Part shown: piece by piece, positions 9,471 through 21,526 of the stretch | Layout: the number at the start of each line of letters is the position of its first letter | How positions within the stretch are numbered: position 1 is the stretch's first letter | Origin: Eurosta solidaginis | Lineage: Eukaryota; Arthropoda; Insecta; Diptera; Tephritidae | Reading direction: 5' to 3' | Assembly (NCBI RefSeq): GCF_040869045.1 | Contig: NC_090321.1 | Coordinates: forward strand, 137,011,689-137,075,688 | DNA length: 64,000 nucleotides | Program-made: the position numbers and the translations under genes | The notes under the pieces: generated by a model | Told to the model about the DNA's origin: nothing | The model's input: only the letters and a program-made list of their open reading frames with translations | The model's database searches: none

Positions 9471-11669
9471 TAGAGGTTTACGCCGATAACTTAACCGGGG
9501 GCGGCGGCGTAGGCTGTATTCTATACCGACGGCGGCGGCGTGGGCGGCGCGGCAGTGTACGCTGGTGTTCTTACTTTAAAAAGCTTGATTTTTCTATTTA
9601 AAAAAATAATATTTATGAAAGAATTTGGTTTTATGTATTTAAGGAAATCAACGTTTTGGCTATTTCGGAAAGATCCGGGAGTTTACCTCAAAGTCTCACA
9701 CACCGTTCAAACATTTTCAGAAGTACCTCCTTGCGGAGGGATTGTCCTCGTGCGCTTACTCCAGAGAGGCTTGGAACCTAACCCTGGTCTTTGGAATTGA
9801 TACTGCTGCGTGTGCTGAAAAGAAATAGAGATACATAAAATATTCACACTCTTGTCTGTATATATCGTGCAAAGCGTAGTTTCACTTAGGGTTAACTCCT
9901 AATAATCGTCGCGAACACAATTTCTTTAAATCATTTGTGGCTCCTTGGCGGTCACGCACAAAGGCGACTTAAGGTTGCTATTAATGGTCTATTAATAGTC
10001 ATGACTCTCGTGGCACAGGGCGCCTCCAGTTTTTTCGGGTGTTTTTAAGAGCTACAATTCCCGATGTTCGAACAGTAGCAGTCGCGACCATCAGTGGTTA
10101 CCACGCCTCCTGGGACCCACACTATATGCCAGCACAGAAGCTATAGGACTGCGACTTAGAACTCATACCTTCGTCGACGTCACTTTCCTAGAAGCTCTAG
10201 GTGTAGCTCCGAAGACTTTTTGACAGATATTTTTTCGCGCTATACTGCCGAGCTTCACCAGAAAAACATCTTGAAACGTTAGGGAGTAACTATTCGGCCA
10301 AGGATGCTGCCCTCGAAATAATAGGCAGTATAAGTGGATATCATTGCGTAACACATGGGTGAAAATCGTATAATCCTCGGCGAATCTACATAATTAAAAT
10401 TTTACAAGGACCCTGGATAAAATTTTTAAAACATAGACCAAAGTTTGCCGACGTTTGTATTCACAACATTCATTTCAATAGTCTTCGTTAAATCAAAACG
10501 ATATTTTAGAATAAAAGTCGACCGATTTTAAGTTGAAAGATGTTAACTGCTGTTTTCCGACCTTATGATATAAGAGCTCTTTATGGATGACCGCGTAGCT
10601 TCAGTTTTCAGACTAGTTCGACTGTCCACTACGTTAGAGTAGTAGCACACACGGCCATTAGTTCGACTGTCTTGGGAAAGCTTTTGCTTCACCACATTGA
10701 GTGTTCTTGCAAAGGACAGAACCTCACCTGGTAAATATATGTGCCTACGTATTCACATTTGTAAAAGGAGCCGTAACGTGTTGGTGCTATTTAAACGTGG
10801 TTGATAGGCTATAATCAATGTGATTCACTCCAAGGGACTAATTTTGGATAGGGCCGCCAAACGGGAGACTTGGGTGTTGAAGGATGAATTGTGAATATCA
10901 AAATTAATATTTTAGACGCTATTGTAGGTATAGTTCCGCAAAGAAACAACAGTTGTTTGAATATAAAGTCAAGCGATTTTGCACACCCTACTCATACGTA
11001 CATATGTATATCGCCGACTTAAGTATAAGGTAAGAATCACTTCAGTGGAGTGTTTTGCCCCTAAAACCTACAAAAGGATTTTGCATCACTGATTTCTCTT
11101 ATTTTTCAGCCAATCGCAATATACATTTTTTTTTTTAAATCGGCACCTTTTTGGAGTAATTTGCTTTATTTGATGACAATTTGAAAACATGTTCGCCTTG
11201 GGTAATTTTATTTAATTAGTTGTTCATTAAAAATTTTTTTTTTAATATGTAAAGTGAGCATATAACTTTATTATATAACTTTTCTTTGAATTGGGTGATG
11301 CAAAGTCCGTCTTAAGCTGACATTTCAAGCTCCTGTTTTTTTTTTAATAACTTTTGAACAGCTAGAAAGAGTTAAATTTCGCTATTAATTTCTTATAACT
11401 GACAGTGATGCGCATCCGTTGATACCACTTTCGACCATATCCAACCAATTTTCGACATGAACAATAAATGACCTAAACAGCCACAAACGAGTAGAAAATA
11501 TAATAACGCGCCGGACGCCGCCGCCGCCACCGCGCCGGTATTTTTGACATTCGGCCGCTGCGTGCGAAAAACGACCCAAACCGGCGCACAGTGTTTCGTG
11601 TAGAACAAGCTAGCTGGACAAAATTATTTTGTGAGATTTTCCGTTTCATATGCAGTCATTTATTACAAC
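9471..11669 (+). mobile_element. Non-coding repeat with hAT-like TAGAG end, copy 1
   Basis: The segment starts with TAGAGGTTTACGCCG directly after CCATGGAC of the PLE. It then passes through GGC-rich sequence (9,498-9,556). Its core (9,972-11,340) is shared with 17,177-18,545 and, inverted and interrupted, with 28,088-30,356. Near its end lie GCC repeats (11,511-11,540) and a subterminal-looking segment, GTGTAGAACAAGCTAGCTGG (11,600-11,619), that recurs next to 21,500. No transposase is encoded, so it would be a non-autonomous or degraded element. I could not find the matching right terminus here. Confidence 0.6.
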
Positions 11670-14600
11670 TAGAACAAAAACAGCAACAATACCAAAGTTT
11701 CTTTGAAAACCGCATTACCTACAAGTACATACGAAGTATGCAATGTGTAAAAGATTAAAATATGCAAAAAGAAGGTAATTGGGAAAAACTTTACAACAAC
11801 TAATAGTTCTATAAATAGAACAAAAACAGCAGCAATTACAAAGTTTCTTTGAAAACCGCCGTACCAACAAGCATAGTTTTAACACATAATTACATACGGA
11901 GTATGCAATGTGTAAAATATTAAAATATGCAAAAACAAGGCAATTGGGAAAAACTTTACAACAACTAACGCAAGACGTGGCTGAATTCGTTGGTAACACG
12001 TTCAACTTTCGTAGGAATGCGGGTTGAAATCCCACTCCCGGGAGAAAAGGCTTTGAAGAGATTTACAAGGTATATTCGAGTCAGATGTCGCCTTGTCCGT
12101 CCTGATGTCACGTTGTTTAAATTTTTCCCAAATTATTAAATAAATTATAAAATTAAAAATTGCTTCAAATAAATGTTTTCATACATTTAAAAAGCAATAC
12201 GGGCAATCCCCGATTAAATCATACAAACAGACAAAATTGGTTAATTCGTTGTAATTCTATAAATAGAACAAAACAGCAACAATACCAAAGTTTCTTTGAA
12301 AACCGCCGTACCAACAAGCATAGCTTTAACACATAATTACATACGAAGTATGCAATATGTAAAAGATTAAAATATGCAAAAAGAAAGCAATTGGGAAAAA
12401 CTTTACAACAACTAAGGCATGACGTGGCTGAATGCGTTTGTAACACGCTCAACTATCGTAGGAGTGCGGGTTCAAATCCCACTCCCGGGAGAAAAGGCTT
12501 TGAAGAGATTTACAAAGTATAATCGAAACAGCTGTCGCCTTGTCCGTCCTGATGTCACGTTGTTTAAATTTTTCCCAAATTATTAAATAAATTATAAAAT
12601 TAAAAATTGCTTCAAACAAATGTTTTCATACATTTAAAAAGCAATACGGACAATCCCCGATTAAATCATACCAACAAGCAAAATTGGTTAATTCGTTGTA
12701 GTTCTATAAATAGAACAAAAACAGCAACAATACCAAATTTTCTTTAAAAACCGCCGTGCCAACAAGCATAGCTTTAACACATAATTACATACGAAGTATG
12801 CAATATATAAAATATTAAAATATGCAAAAAGAAGGCAATTGGGAAAAACTTTACAACAATTAAGGCAAGACGTGGTTGAATGCGTTTGTAACACGTTCAA
12901 ATATCGTAGGAATGCGGGTTCAAATCCCACTCCCGGAAGAAAAGGCTTTGAAGAGATTTACAAGGTATAATCAAGACAGCTGTCGGCTTGTACGTCCTGA
13001 TGCCACGTTGTTTAAATTTTTCCCAAATTATTAAATAAATTATAAAATTAAAAATTGCTTCAAATAATGTTTTCATACATTTAAAAAGTAATACGGGCCA
13101 TCCCCGATTAAATCGTACAAACAGACAAAATTGGTTAATTCGTTGTAGTTCTATAAATAGAACAAAAACAGCAACAATACCAAAGTTTCTTTGAAAATCG
13201 CCGTACCAACAAGCATAGCTTTAACACATAATTACATACGAAGTATGCAATATGTAAAAGATTAAAATATGCAAAAAGAAAGCAATTGGGAAAAACTTTA
13301 TAACAACTAAGTCATGACGTGCTGAATGCGTTTGTAACGCGTTCAACTGTCGTAGGAGTGCGGGTTCAAATCCCATTCCTGGGAGAAAAGGCTTTGAAGA
13401 GATTTACAAGGTATAATCGATACAGCTGTCGCCTTGTCCGTCCTGATGTCACGTTGTTTAAATTTTTCCCAAATTATTAAATAAATTATAAAATTAAAAA
13501 TTGCTTCAAATAAATGTTTTCATACATTTAAAAAGCAATACGGGCAATCCCCGATTAAATCATACAAACAGACAAAATTGGTTACTTCATTGTAGTTCTA
13601 TAAATAGAACAAAAACAGCAACAATACAAAGTTTTTTTGAAAACCGCCGTACCAACAAGCATAGCTTTAACACATAATTACATACGAAGTATGTAATGTG
13701 TAAAAGATTAAAATATGCAAAAAGAAGGCAATTGGGAAAATTTTACAACAACTAAGGCATGACGTGGCTGAATGCGTTTGTAACACATTCAACTATCGTA
13801 GGAATGCGGGTTCAAATCCCAATCCCGGGGGAAAAGGCTTTGAAGAGATTTACAAGGTATAATCGAAACAGCTGTCGCCAGGTCCGTCCTGATGTCACGT
13901 TGTTTAAATTTTTCCCAAATTATTAAATAAATTATAAAATTTAAAATTTCTTCAAATAAATGTTTTCATACATTTAAAAAGCAATACGGGCAATCCCCGA
14001 TTAAATCATACAAACAGACAAAATTGGTTAATTCGTTGTAATTCTATAAATAGAACAAAACAGCAACAATACCAAAGTTTCTTTGAAAACCGCCGTACCA
14101 ACAAGCATAGCTTTAACACATAATTACATACGAAGTATGCAATATGTAAAAGATTAAAATATGCAAAAAGAAAGCAATTGGGAAAAACTTTACAACAACT
14201 AAGGCATGACGTCGCTGAATGCGTTTGTAACACGTTCAACTATCGTAGGAGTGCGGGTTCACATCCCACTCCCGGTAGAAAAGGCTTTGAAGAGATTTAC
14301 AAAGTATAATCGAAACAGCTGTCGCCTTGTCCGTCCTGATGTCACGTTGTTTAAAATTTTCCAAAATTATTAAATAAATTATAAAATTAAAAATTGCTTC
14401 AAACAAATGTTTTCATACATTTAAAAAGCAATACGGACAATCCCCGATTAAATCATACAAACAAGCAAAATTGGTTAATTCGTTGTAGTTCTATAAATAG
14501 AACAAAAACAGCAACAATACCAAAGTTTCTTTAAAAACCGCCGTGCCAACAAGCATAGCTTTAACACATAATTACATACGAAGTATGCAATGTGTAAAAT

Positions 14601-15270
14601 ATTAAAATATGCAAAAAGAAGGCAATTGGGAAAAACTTTACAACAATTAAGGCAAGATGTGGCTGAATGCGTTTGTAACACGTTCAACTATCGTAGGAAT
14701 GCGGGTTCAAATCCCACTCCCGGAAGAAAAGGTTTTGAAGGGATTTACAAGGTATAATCAAGACAGCTGTCGCCTTGTCCGTCCTGATGTCACGTTGTTT
14801 AAATTTTTCCCAAATTATTAAATAAATTATAAAATTAAAAATTTCTTCAAATAAATGTTTTCATACATTTAAAAAGCAATACGGTTAATCCCCGATTAAA
14901 TCAAACAAACAGACAAAATTGGTTAATTCGTTGTAGTTCTATAAATAGAACAAAAACAGCAACAATACCAAAGTTTCTTTGAAAACCGCCGTACCAACAA
15001 GCTTAGCTTTAACACATAATTACATACGAAGTATGCAATGTGTAAAAGATTAAAATATGCAAAAAGAAGGCAATTGGGAAAAACGTTACAACTAAGGCAT
15101 GACGTCGCTGAATGCGTTTGTAACACGTTCAACTATCGTAGGAGTGCGGGTTCAGATCCCACTCCCGGTAGAAAAGGGTTTGAAGAGATTTACAATTTAT
15201 AATCGAAACAGCTATCGCCTTGTCCGTCCTGATGTCACGTTGTTTAAATTTTTCCCAAATTATTAAATAA
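11670..15270. repeat. 447-bp tandem array 2 (about 8 units)
   Basis: Full units start at 11,804, 12,253, 12,700, 13,147, 13,594, 14,040, 14,487 and 14,934, with periods of 446-449 bp. The last unit is cut after about 336 bp at the same base as in array 1. The piece 11,670-11,803 is a rearranged partial unit. Each unit keeps the A-box/B-box segment. The terminal units of both arrays share private changes, such as AAGCTTAGC and a 3-bp shorter AAACGTTACAACTAAGG. This ties the arrays to one duplication event. Confidence 0.95.
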
Positions 15271-16055
15271 AGCTGTATTCGTTTTGTTATTTCTCGCGTC
15301 TGCTTTCTGCTCATTGACTATAATTCCCAATGCACGTTTCGTTGTACCAATGTATATTTTGCTGCAGTTTTCGCCAAATTTACCATTGCATTTTATTTCG
15401 TATATGACATTGTGTTTTTGTCTTTTGTTTGTGTAAATATTTTATTTAGGGTACAGTGAGGTTTGTATGCAAGGCTTGTGTTGTTGTTGTTGTTCATAAT
15501 TTGATTTAATGTTTTGTTGTCCGGTAAGCCGGGTATATATGTGACCCCTGTGTACACTTTACTTTCCCGTTCTTGGTTTTTTTCCCATAGTTCTGTGTTC
15601 CTGTTCTAATTTTTTAGTTGTTGTTTGTATAAACATTTCAATCACTGTATTTGGGTATCCATTTTTGAATAGGATATTTTTTATTTTCCTCTCGTTGTCT
15701 ATTCTGAACTCCTGGTCGCTTAGGGTGAAAATTTTGTTAATGAGGTTTACGGGGGTATTTTTCTTCTGGGTCCATGGGGGGTGGAATATTAATTTATCAT
15801 TCTGGAGGAAGCTATGGATGTACAGTACCATTTCGTTTTGAGTTTGTTGTTTTCTCTTAAAATGTCGATGTCTAGGAAAGCTAATTTTCGGTTCTTTTCA
15901 TTTTCTGTCGTGAATTGGATTTTTATGTTGTGCGTTCAGTGTTTTGAGAATGTCTTCCACGCCTTGGATTTTTACAATAGCTAATATTTCGTCTACATAT
16001 TTGTCTATGTATGGATATACATATATATCACGGGATTTCAGTTCAGTAATGCTAA
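15271..16055 (-). mobile_element. PLE fragment, second copy (RT end, linker, start of GIY-YIG)
   Basis: This is the duplicate of 7,916-8,849 without the 148-bp tandem duplication. A 90-codon frame at 15,559-15,831 encodes the linker between RT and GIY-YIG (PWTQKKNTPVNLINKIFTLS and beyond). The GTCCATGG site that is interrupted elsewhere by the TAGAG element is intact here at 15,770-15,777. Confidence 0.85.
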
Positions 16056-16061
16056 CCTAGA

Positions 16062-16675
16062 CTGAATAGCCTCCCACAGATACCTAAAGAAAAATTAAAA
16101 AATATAGAGGTAGAAAATGACGAAATCCTGGTAGCGTTTGATGTGATATCTCTCTTTACCAATATACCCACACAATTAGCAATCCACACCATTACGCAAC
16201 AATGGAAAACATTAGAGGAACACACAACACTAACCAGACCTTAGTTAAAAAAAATTTTAGAGTTTTGCCTACGCGACAAAAATTACTTTATGTACGATGG
16301 AACCCTTTATCAACCAGTTTTTGGTATGCCAATGGGAAATCCCTTATCACCAACGGTGGCAGATATCGTGTTAGATAAAATTATAGACGACGGCATTACT
16401 GAACTGAAATCCCGTGACATATATATCAAATACATAGACAAATATGTAAACGATATATTAGCTATTGTAAAAATCCAAGACGTGGAAGACATTCTCAAAA
16501 CACTGAACGCACAGCATAAAAAAATCCAGTTCACGACAGAAAAAGAAAAGAACCAAAAATTAGCCTTCCTAGACATCGAAATTAAAAGAGAAAACAACAA
16601 ACTCAAAACGAACTGGTACTGTAAATCCATAGCTTCCTCCAGAATGATAAATTACCATTCCAACCACCCATGGAC
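16062..16675 (+). pseudogene. PLE reverse transcriptase fragment, second copy
   Basis: This is the duplicate of 8,860-9,470. The first copy's stop is absent here (the residue is tyrosine, in KNYFMYDG), but a different in-frame TAG is present at 16,242-16,244. The palm box is again YVND. The shared YVND but different stops suggest that the catalytic change preceded the block duplication and the stops followed it. Confidence 0.85.
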
Positions 16676-18880
16676 TAGAGGTTTACGCCGATAACTTAAT
16701 CGGGGGCGGCGGCGTAGGCTGTATTCTATACCGGCGGCGGCGGCGTGGGCGGCGCGGCAGGGTACGCCGGTGTTCTTACTTTAAAAAGCTTGATTTTTCT
16801 ATTTAAAAAAATAATATTTATGAAAGAATTTGGTTTTATGTATTTAAGGAAATCAACGTTTTGGCTATTTCGGAAAGATCCGGGAGTTTACCTCAAAGTC
16901 TCACACACCGTTCAAACATTTTCAGTAGTACCTCCTTGCGGAGGGATTGTCCTCGTGCGCTTACTCCAGAGAGGCTTGGAACCTAACCCCGGTCTTTGGA
17001 ATTTGTACTGCTGCGTGTGCTGAAAAGAAATAGAGATACATAAAATATTCACACTCTTGTCTGTATATATCGTGCAAAGCGTAGTTTCACTTAGGGTTAA
17101 CTCCTAATAATCATCGCGAACACAATTTCTTTAAATCATTTGTGGCTCCTTGGCGGTCACGCACAAAGGCGACTTAAGGTTGCTATTAATGGTCTATTAA
17201 TAGTCATGACTCTCGTGGCACAGGGCGCCTCCAGTTTTTTCGGGTGTTTTTAAGAGCTACAATTCCCGATGTGCGAACAGTAGGACTGCGACTTAGAACT
17301 CATACCTTCGTCGACGTCACTTTCCTAGAAGCTCTAGGTGTAGCTCCGAAGACTTTTTGACAGATATTTTTTCGCGCTATGCTGCCGAGCTTCACCAGAA
17401 AAACATCTTGAAACGTTAGGGAGTAACTATTCGGCCAAGGATGCTGCCCTCGAAATAATAAGCAGTATAAGTGGATATCATTGCGTAACACATGGGTGAA
17501 AATCGTATAATCCTCGGCGAATCTACATAATTAAAATTTTACAAGGACCCTGGATAAAATTTTTAAAACATAGACCAAAGTTTGCCGACGTTTGTATTCA
17601 CAACATTCATTTCAATAGTCTTCGCTAAATCAAAACGATATTTTAGAATAAAAGTCGACCGATTTTAAGTTGAAAGATGTTAACTGCTGTTTTCCGACCT
17701 TATGATATAAGAGCTCTTTATGGATGACCGCGTAGCTTCAGTTTTCAGACTAGTTCGACTGTCCACTACGTTAGAGTAGTAGCACACACGGCCATTAGTT
17801 CGACTGTCTTGGGAAAGCTTTTGCTTCACCACATTGAGTGTTCTTGCAAAGGACAGAACCTCACCTGGTAAATATATGTGCCTACGTATTCACATTTGTA
17901 AAAGGAGCCGTAACATGTTGGTGCTATTTAAACGTGGTTGATAGGCTATAATCAATGTGATTCACTCCAAGGGACTAGTTTTGGATATGGCCGCCAAACG
18001 GGAGTCTTGGGTGTGGAAGGATGAATTGTGAATATCAAAATTAATATTTTAGACGCTATTGTAGGTATAGTTCCGCAAAGAAACAACAGTTGTTTGAATA
18101 TAAGGTCAAGCGATTTTGCACACCCTACTCATACGTACATATGTATATCGCCGACTTAACTTAATCGGGTCAAGGGATTTTGCACACCCTACTCATACGT
18201 ACATATGTATATCGCCGACTTAAGTATAAGGTAAGAATCAATTCAGTGGAGTGTTTTGCCCCTAAAACCTACAAAAGGATTTTGCATCACTGATTTCTCT
18301 TATTTTTTCAGTCAATCGCAATATACATTTTTTTTTAAATCGGCACCTTTTTGGAGTAATTTGCTTTTTTTTATTTGATGACAATTTGAAAACATGTTCG
18401 CCTTGGGTAATTTTATTTAATTAATTGTTCATTATAAATTTTTTTTTAAATATGTAAAGTGAGCATATAAATTTATTATATAACTTTTCTTTGAATTGGG
18501 TGATGCAAAGTCCGTCTTAAGCTGACATTTAAAGCTCCTGTTTTTTTTTTAATAACTTTTGAACAGCTAAAAAGAGTTAAATTTCGCAATTAGTTTCTTA
18601 TAACTGACAGTGATGCGCATCCGTTGATACCACTTTCGACCATATCCAACCAATTTTCGACATTAACAATAAATGACCTAAACAGCCACAAACGAGTAGA
18701 AAATATAATAATGCGCCGGACGCCGCCGCCGCCGCCGCGCCGGTATTTTTGACATTCGGCCGCTGCGTGCGAAAAACGACCCAAACCGGCGCACAGTGTT
18801 TCGTGTAGAACAAGCTAGCTGGACAAAATAATTTTATGAGATTTTCCGTTTCATTTGCAGTCATTTATTACAACTACGTC
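16676..18880 (+). mobile_element. Non-coding repeat with TAGAG end, copy 2
   Basis: This is the tandem duplicate of 9,471-11,669 (offset about 7,205 bp), with scattered substitutions. It lacks about 68 bp near 17,282 that copies 1 and 3 have, so that is a deletion in this copy. It carries a private 64-bp tandem duplication at 18,104-18,231. At 18,396-18,403 it has the unoccupied target (GTTCGCCT) of the hAT MITE found in copy 3. Confidence 0.7.
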
Positions 18881-19511
18881 ATTTTTTCCAGCCATATGTT
18901 CTTTTTTTTATTTTTTTCCAAAATTTTACTTCATATGCATACATTTGCTTATTTCATATACAGTTATTCACATAGTGACATAGATCCATAAAATTTAAAG
19001 GACTTAAGAATATTGCTTTATTGTACTTAAATTGAATGGAATACAAATCTCAATGCTCAAAAAATTCGGAAAAAAATTGAAATTTTTTATGAAAATTCGT
19101 TGAATTTTTTAAATATTATTTAGTTTTTGTTATAGATCGTGACAAATTTTCTTATGGGAAATTAGTTAAAATAAATTTGCGAAAGCGAAAATTGTAAGAA
19201 TTATCCAAAAAGGGGTGTCTACTTATTTATGTGAGTGACTGTACATATATGTACATACATATTTTGTATTTATTTGAGTATTTATCCTGGCACTACAATT
19301 TTTACAGAATTATTTTATAGTACCAGTCAGGAATGTAAAAGTGAATTACAATAATAATAATAACAATGTAAATAATTAAATTAATTATGTCAAAATTACT
19401 TATTACAAAAACTTAAAAGTAAAGTATCATACAAAGTAGAAAAGAATAAAACCTGATCCAACAAAAAGTTATAGGGTAGGTTATCTTTTATAATTATGTT
19501 ATTATTCGCTA
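18881..19511. other. AT-rich stretch, no gene
   Basis: The sequence is low in complexity. A Tc1-like terminal motif is possible near 19,213-19,242, but no partner terminus is visible. Around 19,512-19,579 the minus strand still encodes an acidic, serine-rich tail that would complete the Transib-like protein after a premature stop. Confidence 0.4.
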
Positions 19512-20206
19512 TCATCACTTTCATTGGATGAGTCACTTGTGGAATAATAATGAACATCAGCAAAACTACTGAGAAAGCTTCAAACAACTGGGGTATTTAT
19601 TGACTCCTCAACATTATCGGGGGACAGTAAATTTAAGACTTCTGAAGTCAGACTTTTAAATTTTTTCTTAGGTATCTCCCTAAAACTGTTAACTAAAGGA
19701 TACGATGTTATAAGCAACATATTCAAAAGATCTCTATTCGTGGCTTCACGCGTCTGCTTTTGTGTGTTATAATCCCTGAATCGTTTCAAATCTTTGTTAC
19801 GGGCTTCCTGTGCTTCCTTGGAAAGTTGACCAATAGGTAAAATTGCTGATTTTATAATATCAGTACTATGCACTAAGAATTTATGAACTGTAACAGGCAT
19901 ATTAAACCATGGATAGAGATCTATGTATAGTTTTTTAGTCTCGACCGCAAATTTTTCAAATCTTTGGATATTTATATTGCACCCAGATGCTAATGCGCGA
20001 AGGAGAGTGTCGAATCTTTTGATGAGCGTTACATCCAATCCCGTAATCTCAGCACTAGCCTCAGAATATTCGAAAAACCTACGAGCAGTGTTGCCGTCAT
20101 TGGTATTGCCGAAACCTGGTTTTGGTTTATCTTCATCAATCCATTGTATGTACCTGTTTTTATGCCTTGGTGACTGGTGCGGTAGGTTGTGGCAGGTTGA
20201 AGTCAA
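19512..20206 (-). pseudogene. Transib/RAG1-type transposase, C-terminal fragment
   Basis: This is a 208-codon open frame (20,206-19,580). It holds NDGNTARRFF at residues 36-45, then YPWFNMPVTVHKFLVHS at 98-114, then LPIGQLSKEAQEARNKD at 123-139. The order and spacing match the C-terminal half of the RAG1/Transib catalytic domain (RAG1 has GNFARKLM, then FHKTLAH, then NESGNKLFRRFR). By that alignment E134 in QEARNK corresponds to the third catalytic acid, E962 in mouse RAG1. The two catalytic aspartates would lie upstream and are absent. After a TGA at 19,580 the frame continues to about 19,512 with an acidic tail. Start and upstream part (before about residue 25) are not recognisable. Confidence 0.7.
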
Positions 20207-20561
20207 TGATCTTCGCCTTTTTGCTTTTGGTGTGCTCTTGTTGACCTTGCGCGTTTATTTTTGTATGTTTTATGGCTACGTGTTCCCTGTACCAGGGAAT
20301 TGGTTTTGCCGTTTGTAGATCAGCTTTAAAGGTTCAAATATCTTGCGACTATAACATATGTAAAATTAAGCCCGGATGTCCGCGGATGTATGTAACTTTT
20401 TTGTCCCTAAAGTTAGAAATATAGGGAAAAAAATACCTTTTCTTCTTAATAACGGAATGTTAAATATATTGAAAATCCTCTAATTATGAAAGAATTACTA
20501 TTAAAAAATTTTACGTACCTTCGAGCTTAGAATCCATCAAAAAAATTATGTAAAAGTGTTC

Positions 20562-21293
20562 TTACTTACTTACTTAATTGGCGCTTAACCGTCTAAACGG
20601 TTATGGCCGTCCAACAAGGCGCCCCAGTCGCTCCTTCTCTCCGCCAACCGGCGCCAATTGGTCACACCAAGGGAGTTTAAATCGTTTTCCACCTGGTCCT
20701 TCCAACGGAGTGGGGGCCGCCCTCTACCTCTGCTTCCATAGGAGGGTTCCGATAGAAACACTTTCTTGGCCGGAGCATCATCTTTCATTCGCATAACATG
20801 GCCTAGCCAGCGCAGCCGCTGCGTTTTAATTCGCTGGACTATGTTGATGTCTGCGTATAGCTCGTACAGCTCATCATAAAATCTTCTTCGGTACTCGCCA
20901 TCGCCAACGCGTAGAGGTCCATAAATCTTTCGAAGAACTTTTCTCTCGAACACTACCAAAGCCGCTTCATCTGCTGTTGTCATGGTTCATGCTTCTGCCC
21001 CATATAGCAGGACGGGTACGATAAGTGACTTGTAGAGTATGATTTTCGTTCGCCGAGAGAGGACTTTACTTTTCAATTGCCTACCTAGTCTAAAGTAACA
21101 TTTATTGGCAAGATTGATTCTTCGCTGGATTTCAGTGCTGATGTTGTTGCTAGTGTTGATGCTGGTTCCCAAATAAACGAAGTCTTTTACTATTTCGAAA
21201 TTATGGCTGCCAACAGTAGCGTGCTTGCCAAGGCGCATATGCGCTGACTCTTTTCTCGATGACAGCAGGTACTTCGTTTTGTCCTCATTCACC
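20562..21293 (-). mobile_element. RTE-type LINE, 5'-truncated tail with 10-bp TSD
   Basis: On the minus strand this 732-bp insertion encodes the last part of an RTE ORF (MVNEDKTKYLLSS, FVYLGTSINTSNNIS, RLRWLGHVMRMKDD, GRGRPPLRWKDQVENDL). It ends in the short-repeat tail AATTAAGTAAGTAAGTAAG. The perfect repeat AAAAGTGTTC stands on both sides (20,552-20,561 and 21,294-21,303). It is the same family as the copies at 34.0-37.6 kb and 54.0-56.7 kb. The frame is broken at 20,984-20,986, where TGG has become TGA after YGAEA. Confidence 0.95.
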
Positions 21294-21526
21294 AAAAGTG
21301 TTCACTTAAAAGAAATATGAATCTTAATATTCAACAAGAATTTTGCAAATTAATCAATGCATTTTACGGCCACTCCTGCCTTCTTACTTCAATTACTCAA
21401 TATATATGAGCAAAAATCTCAAAAAAAAAGCAAAAATCCCGTTATTTTGTTTGTTTTCTTTCATTTCTCTTTACACTTTTCTTGGGACAAGAACTTTGTT
21501 TTTGTCCAGCTAGCTAGTTCTACACG

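Noticed and set aside
11715..15132. A recurring cysteine- and tyrosine-rich minus-strand frame of about 70-80 codons in the 447-bp units
   Set aside because: It starts and ends differently from unit to unit, overlaps the tRNA-like segment and is broken by indels not in multiples of three. It reflects repeat structure, not a conserved protein.
6233..15270. Possible CRISPR array
   Set aside because: The units are 447 bp, nearly identical throughout and have no short repeat/unique spacer pattern. The genome is also that of an animal.
19200..19260. Tc1/mariner terminus (GGGGTGTCTACTTATTTATG, then GTGACTGTA)
   Set aside because: It resembles the inner part of some Tc1 ends, but I could not find the opposite terminus or a transposase, so it is not listed as a feature.
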